Positions 25,133 through 37,753 of a stretch of DNA of 64,000 nucleotides are shown here, in pieces. The DNA is from Ailanthus altissimus (taxonomy: Eukaryota > Streptophyta > Magnoliopsida > Sapindales > Simaroubaceae). Position 1 is the stretch's first letter; each line of letters starts with the position of its first letter. Position numbers and translations under genes: made by a program. The notes beneath the pieces are model-generated. The model saw only the letters and a program-made list of their open reading frames with translations. It made no database searches and was not told where the DNA came from. Location of the stretch: assembly GCA_946807835.1 (NCBI GenBank), contig OX327712.1:12604001-12668000 (forward strand), written 5' to 3'.

Positions 25133-26472
25133 TGTTACATATATAATATTATTTTATACTCTTAAAGCATGTAAAATAATACTTTATTTGATTAATAAAA
25201 ATTTATTTATATATATAATTGAGCATATTTTGATGAACTCATATTTATGAAGTATATGATCTACGTATTAGACATATAATACTAATATAGAATATATAAA
25301 TCAAAAGTTTTTTATAAATTAAATTATATTCACAACCATTAATAAATTATGGCATTTCATAACGTAAGGTTGTAACGTTTTTACTTCTTATAGTGGATGA
25401 TTTACTTAATCATCGAAGTAGAGACTTTGAGTATAAAAACTAGTGTATATATTACATTGAACGGGATTACTGTGAATTTTGATCTCGTTAACTAAATGTC
25501 GTAGATTTTAATTCACAAAAACTTTAATAAACTTAATTGATCTTAGTCCTGAGCAAATAATGAACTTACACTTATGCATTATATTTTTGAGTTATCACGG
25601 AGTGAGATCTATATAAATTATCAAAACCTCGATATTTTGAAAATATAATTTCATAGGTTGTACAAACATATATTTACAAGATGAAATCTAATAAATAATG
25701 TCCACATAAGCTGTTTGCAATACTTGATCATTTGAATTTTATGATTGTTGTTTATTCAATAAAATTATTTATTGAATAATAATATTTATTTGTAAGTTTA
25801 TTTACAAATATAGACAAATTAAAAGTGACTATTAGATTATTCAGTAATAAATAATTAAATAAGCAAGACATTTTTTTCATGGCCTAACTTTAATTATAGA
25901 CATCAATTAGAGTGTCAATTAAGTGGTTATTATTAGTCTAAAGACCAAACCAATTTAATTAAATGGAGTTTTAATTAAATGAACTTTTTACTTAATAACA
26001 TAAGTTACTAAAGTACATCCTCTTAGTTTTTAGTGAAATAACTTGAGGTTAACTTAGAAGAACTAATGTTTTATGAGATGATTATGGCTAGTCTTTTTAA
26101 GTTGATGCTAGAAAGTCTATGGGTCTTACAATCTCTCTACTAGCTCAAATTCTAATCAAACTCTAATTTTTTAATCATAATCTAATTCTAAATACTCAAG
26201 AAAGATTCCTATATATATGGGAGGTATGGAGTAATAAACATTACAACAATCATAACCAGAAAAATTCTTTTTATGTATTCTTACGTGGAAGTACCCTTAT
26301 CTTAAATTTAGGTATTAGTGATTTTAAAAATTGCAGTCGTCAATTCAAAATTTACCAAATGATGAATTAAGGTAATATTCTATTCCTATATATGTAATTA
26401 TGAGTAAGATGATATTGCTTCTGCTGTGTTTATTTTGTTAAACAGAAAAAAAAAATTTATTTACCACCAATA
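25133..26472 (+). mobile_element. 5' LTR of the large nested copia element (element C)
   Basis: It starts TGTTACATATATAATATTAT and aligns along its full length with 40910-42309, with landmarks TTGAGCATATTTTGATGAAC, CACAACCATTAATAAATTAT and GTAAGGTTGTAACG. The two differ at roughly a fifth of positions by eye, so the element is old. The end is placed just before a primer-binding-like site. The 5 bases before it (GATTA) resemble the 5 bases after the 3' LTR (AATTA), an imperfect target duplication. Confidence 0.85.
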
Positions 26473-26474
26473 AC

Positions 26475-26486
26475 TAGTATCTCAAC
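26475..26486 (+). other. Decayed primer binding site of element C
   Basis: TAGTATCTCAAC resembles the initiator-Met-tRNA complement TGGTATCAGAGC and lies 2 nt after the 5' LTR, which fixes the LTR end. Confidence 0.5.
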
Positions 26487-27039
26487 CGCCTTAATTCATA
26501 TTACATGTATAATTTATTTTGTGTATGGTAGTAATTATTTATTATGACACCAATTGCATATCTAATATATATTTATTATTTTTATTAATTTGTTTGTATT
26601 TTTCTTTTCTTGGGAATTATAATAAAAAGATGTGATGGAATAATATCATAATTTTTTCTCTTGCTTAAGTTAATTCTTGGTGGTTCTTTTGATTGTATTT
26701 GTAAGCTAAATATATGGTTTAGATTTTTTATTTTTTATTTTTATTTATTTATTTACATTATAAATAAATAAAATTAAAAAAAGAAATGAAGCAGAACAGT
26801 TGCCGCGGGATCACGCATCCACCGGTTGGGACCGATGTGTGTGACCACCAGCGGTAATGAATGGTTGGGAAAACGGGCTTTTCAAATGGCGGTAGCGAGA
26901 AATGCAATTCCTCTTTAACATGGAAGTTGAACGCAGCGGAGAAAGAGGCAAACCCTCTTGTAGTTTCGCTTGGTTTCATGGCGGTGGAGAGTTGATCGAC
27001 GTTATTTATGGCCGGCGACAAGTTACGGTGATAAAGAGT
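26487..27039. other. Leader of element C and an unexplained GC-rich block
   Basis: 26487-26785 is AT-rich leader. 26790-27025 is sharply richer in G and C, with an open minus frame of 87 aa (27021-26758) including HVKEELHFSLPPFEKPVF and FPTIHYRWWSHTSVPTGG. I do not recognise this protein. It could be a captured host gene fragment or the foot of another element. The words ATAAAGAGTT are repeated at its right edge (27030-27053). Confidence 0.35.
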
Positions 27040-27301
27040 TATAAAGAGTTATCAGTCTGCATTATAAACTAGAATTAATTTTTCTGTGCTGGTAACCGCA
27101 ATTGGAGCCCTACTAGTAGGGGTTAATTGTGCTTACATAGAGAAATTAATTAAATTGAGAATCACCTTTCATAGGAGTATAGAGATCATAGAAACAAAAA
27201 TCTCTTTTAATCAGATTGAAGAATATTATATTATGAGATAATATTTTATTCTGATCCGTCTTGTCAATACGGTGTTAGATGAGTCACGTCGGCCTTGTCC
27301 T

Positions 27302-27594
27302 AATATTACTACAGCGTGAGGGGCTTGGTCTGTTGGGCTTGGACTATGTCGATTAAACATGAGATGAGGCAAATATATGCAAAAGTATTGCCCAATATTG
27401 CTACAGCGTGAGGGTAGTATCGGTATCATATATTTGATCATTGACAAGTTGGTCTGGAATACACTTATCCAATATTACTACAGCGTGGGGATAATGTGTA
27501 TTTAGGATCAAGGTGTAAGAGATGCATGAGATGCAATTAACAAGTGTTGTCTACCTGTTAGGTTTACAAAGGCCAATATTGTTACAGCGTGAGG
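27302..27594 (+). repeat. Four dispersed copies of a 20-bp motif in a copia leader
   Basis: AATATTACTACAGCGTGAGG and close variants occur at 27302-27321, 27394-27413, 27471-27490 and 27575-27594 (spacing 92, 77 and 104). The intervening sequences are unrelated, so this is a repeated site rather than a tandem repeat. It lies between the presumed leader start and gag. Its function is unknown. Confidence 0.85.
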
Positions 27595-27812
27595 CCCGAA
27601 TAGATTTCAATGGGATCTACTTTTCACTGTATAATTTAAATAGTTTAAACTATTATTTTTCCGTTTGAGAGATTATCAAGATTATGTAAAGCAGTGGGAG
27701 GGCGTTTTAAATCAAAAAATGTACACTTTGTATACTATAATTTAAAACATTCTGTTAGCGATTTAATGAATATTCCGCTTACATCTCCCGTAAGTTTGGC
27801 TTGTCCAGAATA

Positions 27813-28250
27813 ATGGCCACTACGAACCAATTGGTGAGCATAGTTGATACAGTCCAACTCAAAGGTAGTAGAAATTACTTTGACCTGTGGATAAATTGCA
27901 GAAGTGTTCTGGATTCAGAAAATTTTGAATTTATTGTTGATCAGAGTTTGTCATAAGGCAATTTTGATAACACTCCTCAAGAGGATTGAATAGAGGGAGT
28001 GTGACTTTCTCTGTTTTGGGTGCTTCATTTTCTACTCCAAGTATATCTAGTGAGACCAGATGAGTAAGGGAGAAGATGATGTGACAGATACCCAGTATTA
28101 ATCCTTATATGCAACGTTTATCCAAAGATCAACTAGAGAGCGTGTAGATGAAAAGTGTTTCCAATACAGTAAGGTTGGGTATTGGAAATCCCTCTACCCT
28201 TGAAACTTTATAATTGTTAAGAAGACTCCCACGGGTTTGTGTTTGACACG
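27813..28250 (+). pseudogene. Copia gag remnant of element B
   Basis: ATG at 27813 opens MATTNQLVSIVDTVQLKGSR and then FDLWINCRSVLDSENFEFIV, the usual start of a large-copia gag. A stop follows near 27956. Further down the same strand a decayed zinc knuckle (KCFQYSKVGYWKSLYP, near 28157) marks the gag C-terminus. Codons between are frameshifted. In an intact element gag forms the virus-like particle. Here it cannot. Confidence 0.7.
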
Positions 28251-28289
28251 AATAAACATTTTTAGGGCATAAGATGCCAGTTCAAACTA

Positions 28290-30838
28290 AGTATGAGATA
28301 CTGCATGTCCTTTTCATATTTGCATGATGTTGCAGGAATTGAGAGAGATTTAAATGCAACAGCTTGTAGAAGTAATGTTAAGAGTAAGAAATTTTGATTT
28401 CTTGCAGGTCCAAGTTGTTGGACAGCTTAACTTACTTCTTGTATGTAATACAATAGTTGTATTGCATAATAAGTATAATATTTTATTAGCTGAATGTCAG
28501 TTAATAAATAGACATTATATACAAATTAGAAATGTCTATAGATCGGAATCCTTAAATAATACAGAGCTGTGGTATGGGTTTTGGTCATATAGGCATGAGA
28601 TGATTATCCGTTTGGTTAAGAATGGTTGGATTCTTAATGTAACCATAAATACTTAACCAATTTATGAATAATGTATTCATGGAGATGACCAAATATACTA
28701 GAATGTACATCATGTTCCTTCGATTAGATCGAGGTAATAAGTCCATTAACAATAAGTTTTCCGTTTGTTTAAAGGAGAATGAGATTCTCACTCATTATAG
28801 TCTTCCGGGTAGTCCATAACATAATGATGTTTAGGTAAGGAGGAATCGAATTTTATTAGATATGATCCGATTGATAATGAGTATTACTGATCTATATCTA
28901 TGAAAAATGCTCCAAATACAACTGCTTATTAAGTACATTCCATCAGAACCTCTCCTTTCATTTAGTATGAGATATAGAAAGAAAAGAAGCCGTATCCTAA
29001 ATTAGTTAAGACTTAGGTTGTCCTGTTTACATAAGAGTTATGTAGTAGGGTATCTTATTTTATAAGAGTTACTTAATAGGATAAATAACACCTAAGAGGT
29101 ACAAGTATAGGTTCATTGTGTATCCTATATATTTCAATAAGATACTAATTCTATGATTCAGAGAAGCGACATATGTTCGTTTCTCAGTATACCACTATTC
29201 TATAGAAAACATTTGTCATAGATCGTAGGAATCATAGAAAGATTGAGTTTGGTGAAGTCAATCTAAAAATCAATGAACCAAGGATGGAAACTCAGGCTTT
29301 GTTAAGCAGTGACCTTTTAGCACACCTCTAAATGAGTCGAAAAGGATGTCTAGGTCACCTTTTAGGTATGGTTGATACCTAAAGGTGAACTTAGAGTTTT
29401 CTTGATAGAAGAAAATCATTATTGACCTATAAAAGGTCGATGTTAGACATCGATTCGAAGTGCACCAAAAGGCTATAAAAATAAAATTAACTATATGCAT
29501 CAGAATCAAGTATAGGACTTGGTTAAGCTACCTGTAGGAATTGTTCTCATTGGTTGTAAAGAGTTTACAAAGAGGTAGTGTGAACTAAATAGAAGGTAGA
29601 GGCTCTGTATTGGTTTTAAAAAGGGTAATCCTCATTGATCTGGCATCATTTAGAGGAAACCATTGAACCAATATTGATTTTCAAGTCAATTAGAATTTTA
29701 TTGGCTCTTACAGCATATTATGACTTTGAAGTTTGGCAGATGGATATAAGAAAGGTGTTTCGGAATGGATATTTCAAGTAAGAGATATTCATGGAATATC
29801 CTGAAGGTTTTACGTTCAGTCAGACTTTTGAGTTAGTGTGCATGAAAGATCAGTGGGAGCATGATAGTTTTTTGATGCTCTTTGTTGATAACATACTGGT
29901 CATTAGGAATGATGTCAGTGTGTTAAAATCGGTCAGAAGTAACTCGTAGGTATTTTTCCATAAAGAATTTGTGAGAGGCTTCCTTTATACTAGATATAAA
30001 GCTTTATAAAGATAGAGAAAGGAAGCAGATAGGACTCTCCTAAATCATTTCACATCAATAGTGTCTAAAAAGGTACAATTAGTTAACTATGAGATAATTA
30101 ACGTATCTAATAGACCTGGTGTTCATCTTTTGAGGAGATTGTCTCTTCAGATGGAAGATGAGAGAGTTAGAGTGTCTAACACACCAGATACATCAGCTCT
30201 TAAGAGTTTGATGTATGCTATGATGTGTTTGATACCTGAGATCAGTTTGGCTGTAAGAGTTACAAGTCGAGTTCACTCTGATTCAGGGGACCACTATTTG
30301 ATGGTAGTCAAATATATCCTGAGGTAACTTAGAGGTACAAAGGATAAGTTTCTCAAATATGGAGAAAGTAACTTATAAATAAGAAGATGCACAGAGTCAG
30401 ACATCTAGTTTAACCTAGATGATAGAGAGTCTACATCTGGGAATGTGCTCATTCTCTATAGTACCAAGAGAGTTGATATAGCACCTAACTGGGATTTACT
30501 GCTAATTCAGATTGGCCCAGCGAAAGTGGTAGTGAGGATTCATAGATTTATCACTGGACTTGAAAGAGTTCTAAGATAGATAGATCCTATCCCATAAGTT
30601 TGCGATAAAACAAAGCCATTGCATAAGCCAACGCGCCAAGAGGACACCAGTACTCTAATTATGTTGAGAGGAGTCTCACATGACTAGAGGGATTTTGGCT
30701 GAAGGAGATGTGATTATTTGTAGAAGTATTCTATGAATAATTTAGCAGACCCATTATCTAAGGCTATAACTCTAAAAGTGTTTATGAAACACGTGGAGTC
30801 GATGTTTATGAGATGCCATCAGGAATGACACTAGAGCA
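28290..30838 (+). pseudogene. Copia pol remnant of element B (protease to RNase H)
   Basis: Recognisable pieces in copia order. A protease trace is at 28295-28330 (YCMSFSYLHD in place of a DTGCPFH-type site). The integrase end is at about 28768 (NEILTHYSLPGSP then RRNR). Reverse transcriptase is at 29700-29935, with YDFEVWQMDIRKVFRNGYF, MEYPEGFTFS and LFVDNILVIRND, where the usual YVDD is degraded. RNase H is at 30160-30800, with SLMYAMMCLIPEISLAVRV and NNLADPLSKAITLKVFMKHV. Stops and frameshifts are frequent throughout. The longest clean piece is 88 aa (30061-30327). It ends directly at the polypurine tract before the 3' LTR. Confidence 0.75.
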
Positions 30839-30848
30839 AGTGGGAGAT

Positions 30849-32085
30849 TGTTAGGGTCGGTACTTACGTGCCATCCCTGAATGTACATATACTTATGTAT
30901 TTATACAAGTGTACATTCTCATTAAATTGCTAATACCAATTTAATGGTATTATGCATGTAACATTACAGACATTGTAGATTTGAAGGAGTTCGAATCAGA
31001 TCTGAAGGGTTTAGATAAGGGCTCATTGTTAGCCACGCTGAGAGATATAAATGCTAAATGTTAGCACAGCTAAGTATTAGCTGATTATAATACTCAGCAG
31101 ATCTAAGAGTTGGAGCCTTATCTGTAATGGGACATAGACCTGGGAATATACTAGTAATCGCATAGTTGCAAGAGTTGCAATCGGGTGCCAGGAAATGCAA
31201 GTTGCGCAAATATGTTCTCGAATAATTATCCCTGATCTATTTCTGTCGACGCAGGTCTGTCGGTGGATACCTTTATATATAGATTAGCATATGTCATAAC
31301 TATCAGGTATAGATGGTCATTCCTAACCGACTGTGAGCTTAAAGCTCGTATTGACGTATGAGTATCCAGTTAGGACTAGATATAGGACAGACTCACTAGG
31401 GCCTCAGATAGACACCCAATGTAAGCCGTTAACGGAGGGTCCTCTTGAGTTGAGTAGTATACGTGGTCCTTTGACCTAAGTGCCACAGTAAGCTTGTAAG
31501 TGATCCACCATATTATATTATTATTATTTATATTATATTATAAATTATTATATTATATTATTATATTATATATATATAAAGAGAAAAAGAATGGGAGAAA
31601 GTGAATTGAAGATTTGGCCCAACGGCCGAGGGAAAAAAGAGAAGAAGAAATGGAAGAGAAAGGAAGAGGAGGAAAAAAAAGAAGAAAAAAAAAAGAGAGA
31701 AATAATGAAATTGTTTTATTTTCTTCTATGCTTCTTTTTGGACTCTCAATTTCTTATCCTTTTAGAAAAAAAAGATGTAAATTCACTCCCGACCATTTTG
31801 AGGATTAAGAGTTTATCCCGGACTGAATATCAAGCTGCTGTTCTAGCTCACAAAGTCCATCGTGTTAGTGGCTAGAACTGCACACGAGTCGGTTTTCATA
31901 CAGACTCCAGAAAAAATATGTGTATAACGTTACACGTTTAGTGAGTTCTCTAACTTTATAAATATATTAATGTGATTAATATATTTATTTATTGTGTTTA
32001 TTGTAAAATTTATATTTCTGCTGCATTAGGCAATAGACACAATTTGCACATGCATATACCCATGTGCCTAAGATCCTGCGCCGAT
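30849..32085 (+). mobile_element. 3' LTR of element B (family A)
   Basis: Begins TGTTAGGGTCGGTACTTACG directly after AAGTGGGAGAT, a polypurine tract, which fixes the family A LTR start and orientation. Its first 650 bp match the other family A copies. The 3' half differs and holds a TTATATTATTA tract and a purine-rich stretch (31580-31700). The end is uncertain: either near CTGCTGCA (32025) or near 32085, where an unrelated LTR fragment begins. Confidence 0.8.
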
Positions 32086-32086
32086 A

Positions 32087-32325
32087 ATTATATTATAATT
32101 CTTACATAATTCATTCTATAAATACCATCAAATCCAAACTATTAACTTGACAGGATCAGGATATTTACTGAATAGTATTCAATCTCCTAATTTTAGAAAA
32201 TCATATACTAACTCAAAAATTATAAAACTATCACGAATTACTCTTAACACATATCTCAATTCATGATAAATATTTCACTTCAAAATTACTATCAAAAGTA
32301 TTTTAAAATTATTTTATTCTAAAAG
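32087..32325 (-). mobile_element. Fragment of the 2.7-kb solo-LTR family (family G), truncated
   Basis: It matches the reverse complement of about 35500-35790 and the direct sequence at 33830-34060 (AATCCAAACTATTAACTTGA, GAATAGTATTCAATCTCCTA, AACTCAAAAATTATAAAACT). It is a third, internal fragment of that LTR family with neither end present. Confidence 0.75.
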
Positions 32326-32406
32326 AAAATGCTTAAAGGAAATTAGAAGGGAAACTATCATTTAATTAAGTTCTCAATAGTTAAAAGGACAGCTTCACCT
32401 TCTAGT
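32326..32406 (+). pseudogene. Fragment of element C gag (zinc-knuckle region)
   Basis: The reading KCLKEIRRETI resembles a damaged CCHC zinc knuckle of copia gag. It directly precedes the nested solo LTR, on whose far side the element C protease begins, which supports the assignment. Short and weak. Confidence 0.35.
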
Positions 32407-32411
32407 AATAT

Positions 32412-35400
32412 TGTCACGCCCCAGACCCAAAAGATCTGAAATATAATATAACTTACACTCATTCAATAATGTGCACTTATAATTAATATTGCATAAAATT
32501 TCAAACTTAAATTCAATATAGAAATCCTTATCAAGTTGCTAATAAGTTTAATGTAAAATCAACCCATGACCATACTTAGTGAAACATAAACCAAATACAA
32601 CCACACATAATAAAATAACACATAAGTATTTAGTCAATAGGGACAAATCAAATATCTTAAACTATGTGTACACAAATGAAACACTTAGCAACCTAGCAAC
32701 TTAGGGAACCCAAGGAACAGTAGAAGCCTTACCAAATCCGCTAAGTACATATGTGCCTTATTTACCTGAAATCACCATAAACTATAATGAGTACAAAACT
32801 CAGTAAGCATATTAGTTTTTTATATATCAAAATACAAATACGTATATGTACACAATGCATGTGTATAATATGCTGTGATAAATAAAAATCATAATCTTAT
32901 CAAATCACATGTCAGGTAAGCATTTACACATTCTTTCGAAACATATAATAGGAATACCATCACTCAACTACTGCTTAGTAGGACTTTCATATCACATATC
33001 ACATAATGAGTCAAATGTCACTCGTAGGTGACATACTGTATGAGAAGAATAGCACAAGTGAGGTTTAAATTACACATATATAATGCTCATGCCCGAAGGA
33101 AAGAGCCAAACCCTTACCCTAATCATCGGCCAGTCCTCTTACATGCACTAATATGTCACCACACGAATGTGATGACTCACTCTTTCTTTAGGTACCAATA
33201 GGATCCTCCCTACATACAAACATATAACATTTGCCAATCCTGAAGAAAATGCCACATATAAAGGCACTACAAATCACATAAGGTGTCTAGTAAGTAAACA
33301 GTGAGTTCAAACATTCTTAAAACACAAAACGTATCTCATGAATAATTTTTCACTTCAAAAGCTTTCTTTGTTAAACACATTTTATTTTGAAAGCTCACTT
33401 TCATAAATACATGTATATCCATACTCAATGTCAATGCTCACATTTCAATCAAATATGCTTTAGCATAACATAACATATTTCTAAACACATTTACAAAATC
33501 ATATATAAATAATTGCTATATTTATTGTGGTTTCAGTAAAAGTCGGTATACTTACCTCTTAGCAATTTCGGCTACAAGGCTTAATTCTCCTTAACCTATC
33601 AATGGAGATTAATCCTTTCATAAGGATCAACATTCACACAAAACACTTTAAATAGCTTACAAAATTACACATATTGCACTTATCACATCGAATTGGTCTA
33701 ATTACTTGCTTTTTCAAAACTTGTCATTCTGATCACTTATATTTAACAAAACAATTTTATACATCAAATGATGTCCAATTGCTCCAAAATCAGAATATAT
33801 CTTTCTTAACTCATATATACTCCTTCTGTATAAATATTATATCATAATTTCTACACAATCTATTTTATAAACACCATAAAATCCAAATTATTATTCTGGT
33901 GGGATCAAGATATTTACTGAACAGTATTCAGTCTCTCAATTTTATAAAATCATATACAAACTCAAAAATTATAAAAATACCATAGAATTACTCTTGACAC
34001 ATATTAAATCCATGATAAATATTCAATTCAAAATTTCTGCATTAAAAATCCATGATAAAACTATTTTATTCTATAGCCCTAAAAATCTATAAATCAAATA
34101 CTGCAATGAGCTGATACTCTTTAGAAAATTATAACAATTTAACCACATTGATTTAAATTTTTAATTTTTAATATATAATATTAGACATATAAATTTATCA
34201 TATTCCAAAAATTCGTAATTTTTGAAGAAAATCATTCAATAGATCAAAAATTATTTGTCACTGTATCATACTGTTAACACAGAAAATTTCTATAATTTTA
34301 GGGTCATTTTGATAAATTAACTACAAATTCAATTTCTGAATTTTTTAATTGATTCAAAGTCTCAAATAATTCTATACATGTCTAGTTTCATAGTTTAAAA
34401 ATTCAAAACCAGAGTCAAAGCACAAAAAAATTTATAAAATTTTTAGATCAAGAGGCTATCAAGTAGAAATTCTGCAATTCATCATGATTTATCAAGTTAT
34501 CTACATAATCATCATCAATTCTCAATATATCTTACAAAATTCACATCAAATCCCCAAATTTTTATTTTTCTAGAAATAAATACTTAAAATAATTAACTTA
34601 ATTTGTAGTAACCAGTATCCAGATCCAGTAAGAATAAGTATTTATATATGTATAAATATATGTATTTTATTTGTATGTGGGTGATACTTGATTTATATAT
34701 TGTTATTAATAGTGTTTGTATAGGTTAAGGCCATTCTATTAGCATTGGGTTTAATTGCAAGACTTTAGATTTATTTTAGGGATCAAATTATAATACTTTA
34801 AAAGTTTTAGGGGTAAATTCATAAATACCAAATATTAGCCACTTAGTATAAAAATACACTTTTAAAACCCTAATTCTCTCATTTTGGTCGAGCTACCCAT
34901 TTTGAGAGAGAGAAGAGAGAAATAGAGGAGAGAGAAAGAGAAGAAGAAGAAGAAGAAATTGGAATTTTGGATCTTTAGAGGTATATCACAATTATTTCTC
35001 AATTTATTACTGTTAATTAAGTTAATTTCTTTAAGTTTTGATTTCTGAAAATATGTATAATTGAGAATTTGATATGTATTTCGTATGATATTATGAGAAT
35101 TGATGATGATCTATAAGATAGCTTGATAAATCATGATGAATTATGGAATTTCTGCTTGATAGTCTCTTGATCCAAGAATTTTATAAATTTTTGTAATTCG
35201 ATTCTGGTTTTGAATTTTGATTATATGAAATTAGACATATTTAGGATCATCTGAGACTTTGAATCGATTCAAAATTCCAGAAATTGGATTTGTTGTGAAT
35301 TTACCAAAATGACCCTGAAATTCTGAAAATTTCCTGTGTGAACAGTATAATACAGTGACAAATAATATTTGTCATACTGAATGATCTTTAAAAATTACAA

Positions 35401-37748
35401 ATTTATGGAATATAATAATTTTATATGTCTAATGTGATATACTCGGAATTGAGAATTTAGATCATTGTGTTTGAAGTGTTATGATTTTTCTAAATGTATC
35501 AGCTTATTGCAGTATTGATTAACAGATTTTTAAAGCTATAGAATAAAATAGTTTTAAAATACTTTTGACAGTTATTTTGAAGTAAAATATTTATTATGGA
35601 TTGGGATATGTGTCAAGAGTATTTCTATGGTAGTTTTATAATTTTTGAGTTAGCATATGAATTTATAAAATTAGGAGATTGAATACTGTTTAGTAAGTAT
35701 CTTGATCCTGTCAGGTTAGTAGTTTGGATTCGATGGTGTGTATGGAATGGATTGTGTAGGAATTTTGATATAATATTCATATATAAGAAGGATATATGAG
35801 TCAAGAATGGTATATTCTGATTTTGGAGTAATTAAACATCATTTGATGTATTAGAAAATTTGTTAAGTGTAAGTGATCAGAATGACAAGTTTTGAGAAAC
35901 CAAGTATTTAGACCAATTTGATTTGATAAATGCATTGTGTATAATTTTGTAAGCTATTTAAAGTATTTTGTGTGAATTGTGAGGCTTAAGAAAGAATTGA
36001 TCTCCATTGATAGGTTAAGGAGATTTAAGCCTTGTAGCTGAAAGTGTTAAGAGGTAAGTATACTAGACTTACTACTGGAATCACAATAAACATAGTAATT
36101 GTTTTGTATGATTTTGTAAATGGGGATAAGAATATGTTTATGTTATGTCAAAGTATATTTTGATATGAAATGTGAATATGTGTTTATGAATTTGATCATT
36201 GACATTAAGCATGGACATACATGTGTTTTTGAAAGTGAGCTTTCAAAATAAGATGTGTTTAACAAAGAAAGCTTTTGAAGTGTAATATGTCCATGAGAAA
36301 TATCTTGTATTTTGAGGGTACTTGAACTAACTATTAACTTAGTAGGCATTTTATGTGATTTGTGGAGCCTTTATGTGTGGCCTTTCCTTTGGGATTGGTA
36401 TATGTTATGTGTTCCGTATGTTGGGAGGATCCTATTGGTACCTAAAGGAAGTGTGGTCATCACATTCGTGTAGTGGCGTATTGGTACATGTGAGAGGACT
36501 CACCGATGATCAGGGTGAGGGTTTGGCTTTTACCTTCGAGCATAAGCGTTATATATGTGTGATTTAAAGACCTCACTTATACTATTCCTCTCATACGGTA
36601 TGTCACCTACGAGTGACATTTGGCTCATTATGTGATATGTGATATGTAAGTCCTACTAAGTAGTAGTTGAGTGATTGTATTCCTATTATGTGTTTTGAAA
36701 GAATGTGTAAGCGCTTACATGATATGTGATTTGATAAGATTGTGATTTTGATTGGTCACAACATATCATACATATGCATTGTGTACATATATGTATTTGT
36801 ATTTGATATATGAAAGACAAGTATGCTTACTGAGTTTTATACTCATTATAGTTTATGGTGATTTCAGGTAAATAAGGTACATGTGTGCTTAGCGGATTTG
36901 GCAAGACTTCTGCTGTTCCTTGGGTTCCCTAAGTTGTTAGGTTGCTAAGTGTTTCATTTGGGGACACGTGGGATATGATATTTGATTTGTCCCTATTGAA
37001 TAAATACTTATGTATTATTTTATTGTGTGTGAATTGGATTTGGTTTAAGTTTCGTAAAGTGTGGTTATTGAATGATTTTAAGTAAGAATTTGCAATGAAT
37101 ATATTCTGGGCTCCCGGTACAAAGTTGCTTCTGGTGACGTAGTAGAGTGATAATCTCTGAGAAAACTCTGCGTGTCTTCGGTTTACTAATTATCCCAGTC
37201 ATAATTCAATTGCTATAATTCTGAAAGAAATTAAAATGAATGTGCTTAGAAATATTAGCAAGAATGAATGTAAGTAATGTCGTATGTCGGATCTTTTGGG
37301 TCTGGGGCGTGACATAATTAACACCAATAAAATGAGAAATAGTTATGATATACCTCTTAAAACTCCAAATTTCAATTGCTTTCTCTTTTTTTTCTTCTTC
37401 TTCTTCTCTTTCTCTCCCTTCTATTTCTCTCTTTTCTCTCTCTAAAAGGGTGGCTCGACCAAAAAATGAGTAAAGTAGGATTTAACTTGTATATTTTTAT
37501 ACTAAGAGGTTAACGTTTAGTATTTATAAATTAACCCCCAAAACTTTTAAAGTATTACAAATTGGTCCCTAAAATAAATCTAAAGTCTTGCAAATAAATT
37601 CAATACTAATAGTATGTCCTTAATCTATTCAAACAATACTAATAACTATATATAAATTAAGTATCATCCACATGCAAATAAAATATGAATATTATACATA
37701 TATATATAAATATTTATTCTTTTCGGTGTTGAATAAGTGGTTATTACA
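32412..37748 (-). mobile_element. Family G solo LTR, minus, target duplication AATAT, interrupted by a second family G LTR
   Basis: On minus it starts TGTAATAACCACTTATTCAA at 37748 and ends GGTCTGGGGCGTGACA at 32412. AATAT flanks it exactly (32407-32411 and 37749-37753). Subtracting the inner insertion (34604-37314 plus one 5-bp duplication) leaves about 2,621 bp. The end GGGGCGTGACA and start TGTARTAACC suit a plant Ty3/gypsy LTR, as far as LTR ends can tell. No coding frame of note is present. It interrupts element C between gag and protease. Confidence 0.9.
34604..37314 (+). mobile_element. Family G solo LTR, plus, 2,711 bp, target duplication TAATT
   Basis: Begins TGTAGTAACCAGTATCCAGA and ends GGTCTGGGGCGTGACA. 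TAATT lies directly on both sides (34599-34603 and 37315-37319). It is inserted about 415-430 bp into the outer family G LTR and in the opposite orientation. A purine-rich GAGAGAGAAG tract (34903-34960) near its start may be transcribed leader. Frames such as 36355-36567 (70 aa) are incidental. Confidence 0.92.
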
Positions 37749-37753
37749 AATAT

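Larger units (their letters stand above)
27040..32085 (+). mobile_element. Copia element B, 5' LTR missing, nested in element C
   Basis: It comprises a leader with four copies of a 20-bp motif (27302-27594), gag (27813-28250), pol remnants (28290-30838), a polypurine tract ending AAGTGGGAGA (before 30849) and a family A 3' LTR (30849-32085). The expected 5' LTR is not recognisable. It lies between the leader and the remaining gag of element C, so it is a later insertion or part of a rearranged block there. Confidence 0.7.

Noticed and set aside
27302..27594. Possible CRISPR-like array from four 20-bp repeats
   Set aside because: Spacing is irregular (77-104 bp), the context is a plant retrotransposon leader, and no cas-like genes exist.
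31591..31875. 94-aa and 64-aa + frames with Lys/Glu-rich stretches
   Set aside because: They are translations of a purine-rich low-complexity tract inside the element B 3' LTR.
36355..36567. 70-aa + frame
   Set aside because: It lies within a solo LTR with no protein similarity. The inverted copy in the outer LTR does not obviously preserve it.
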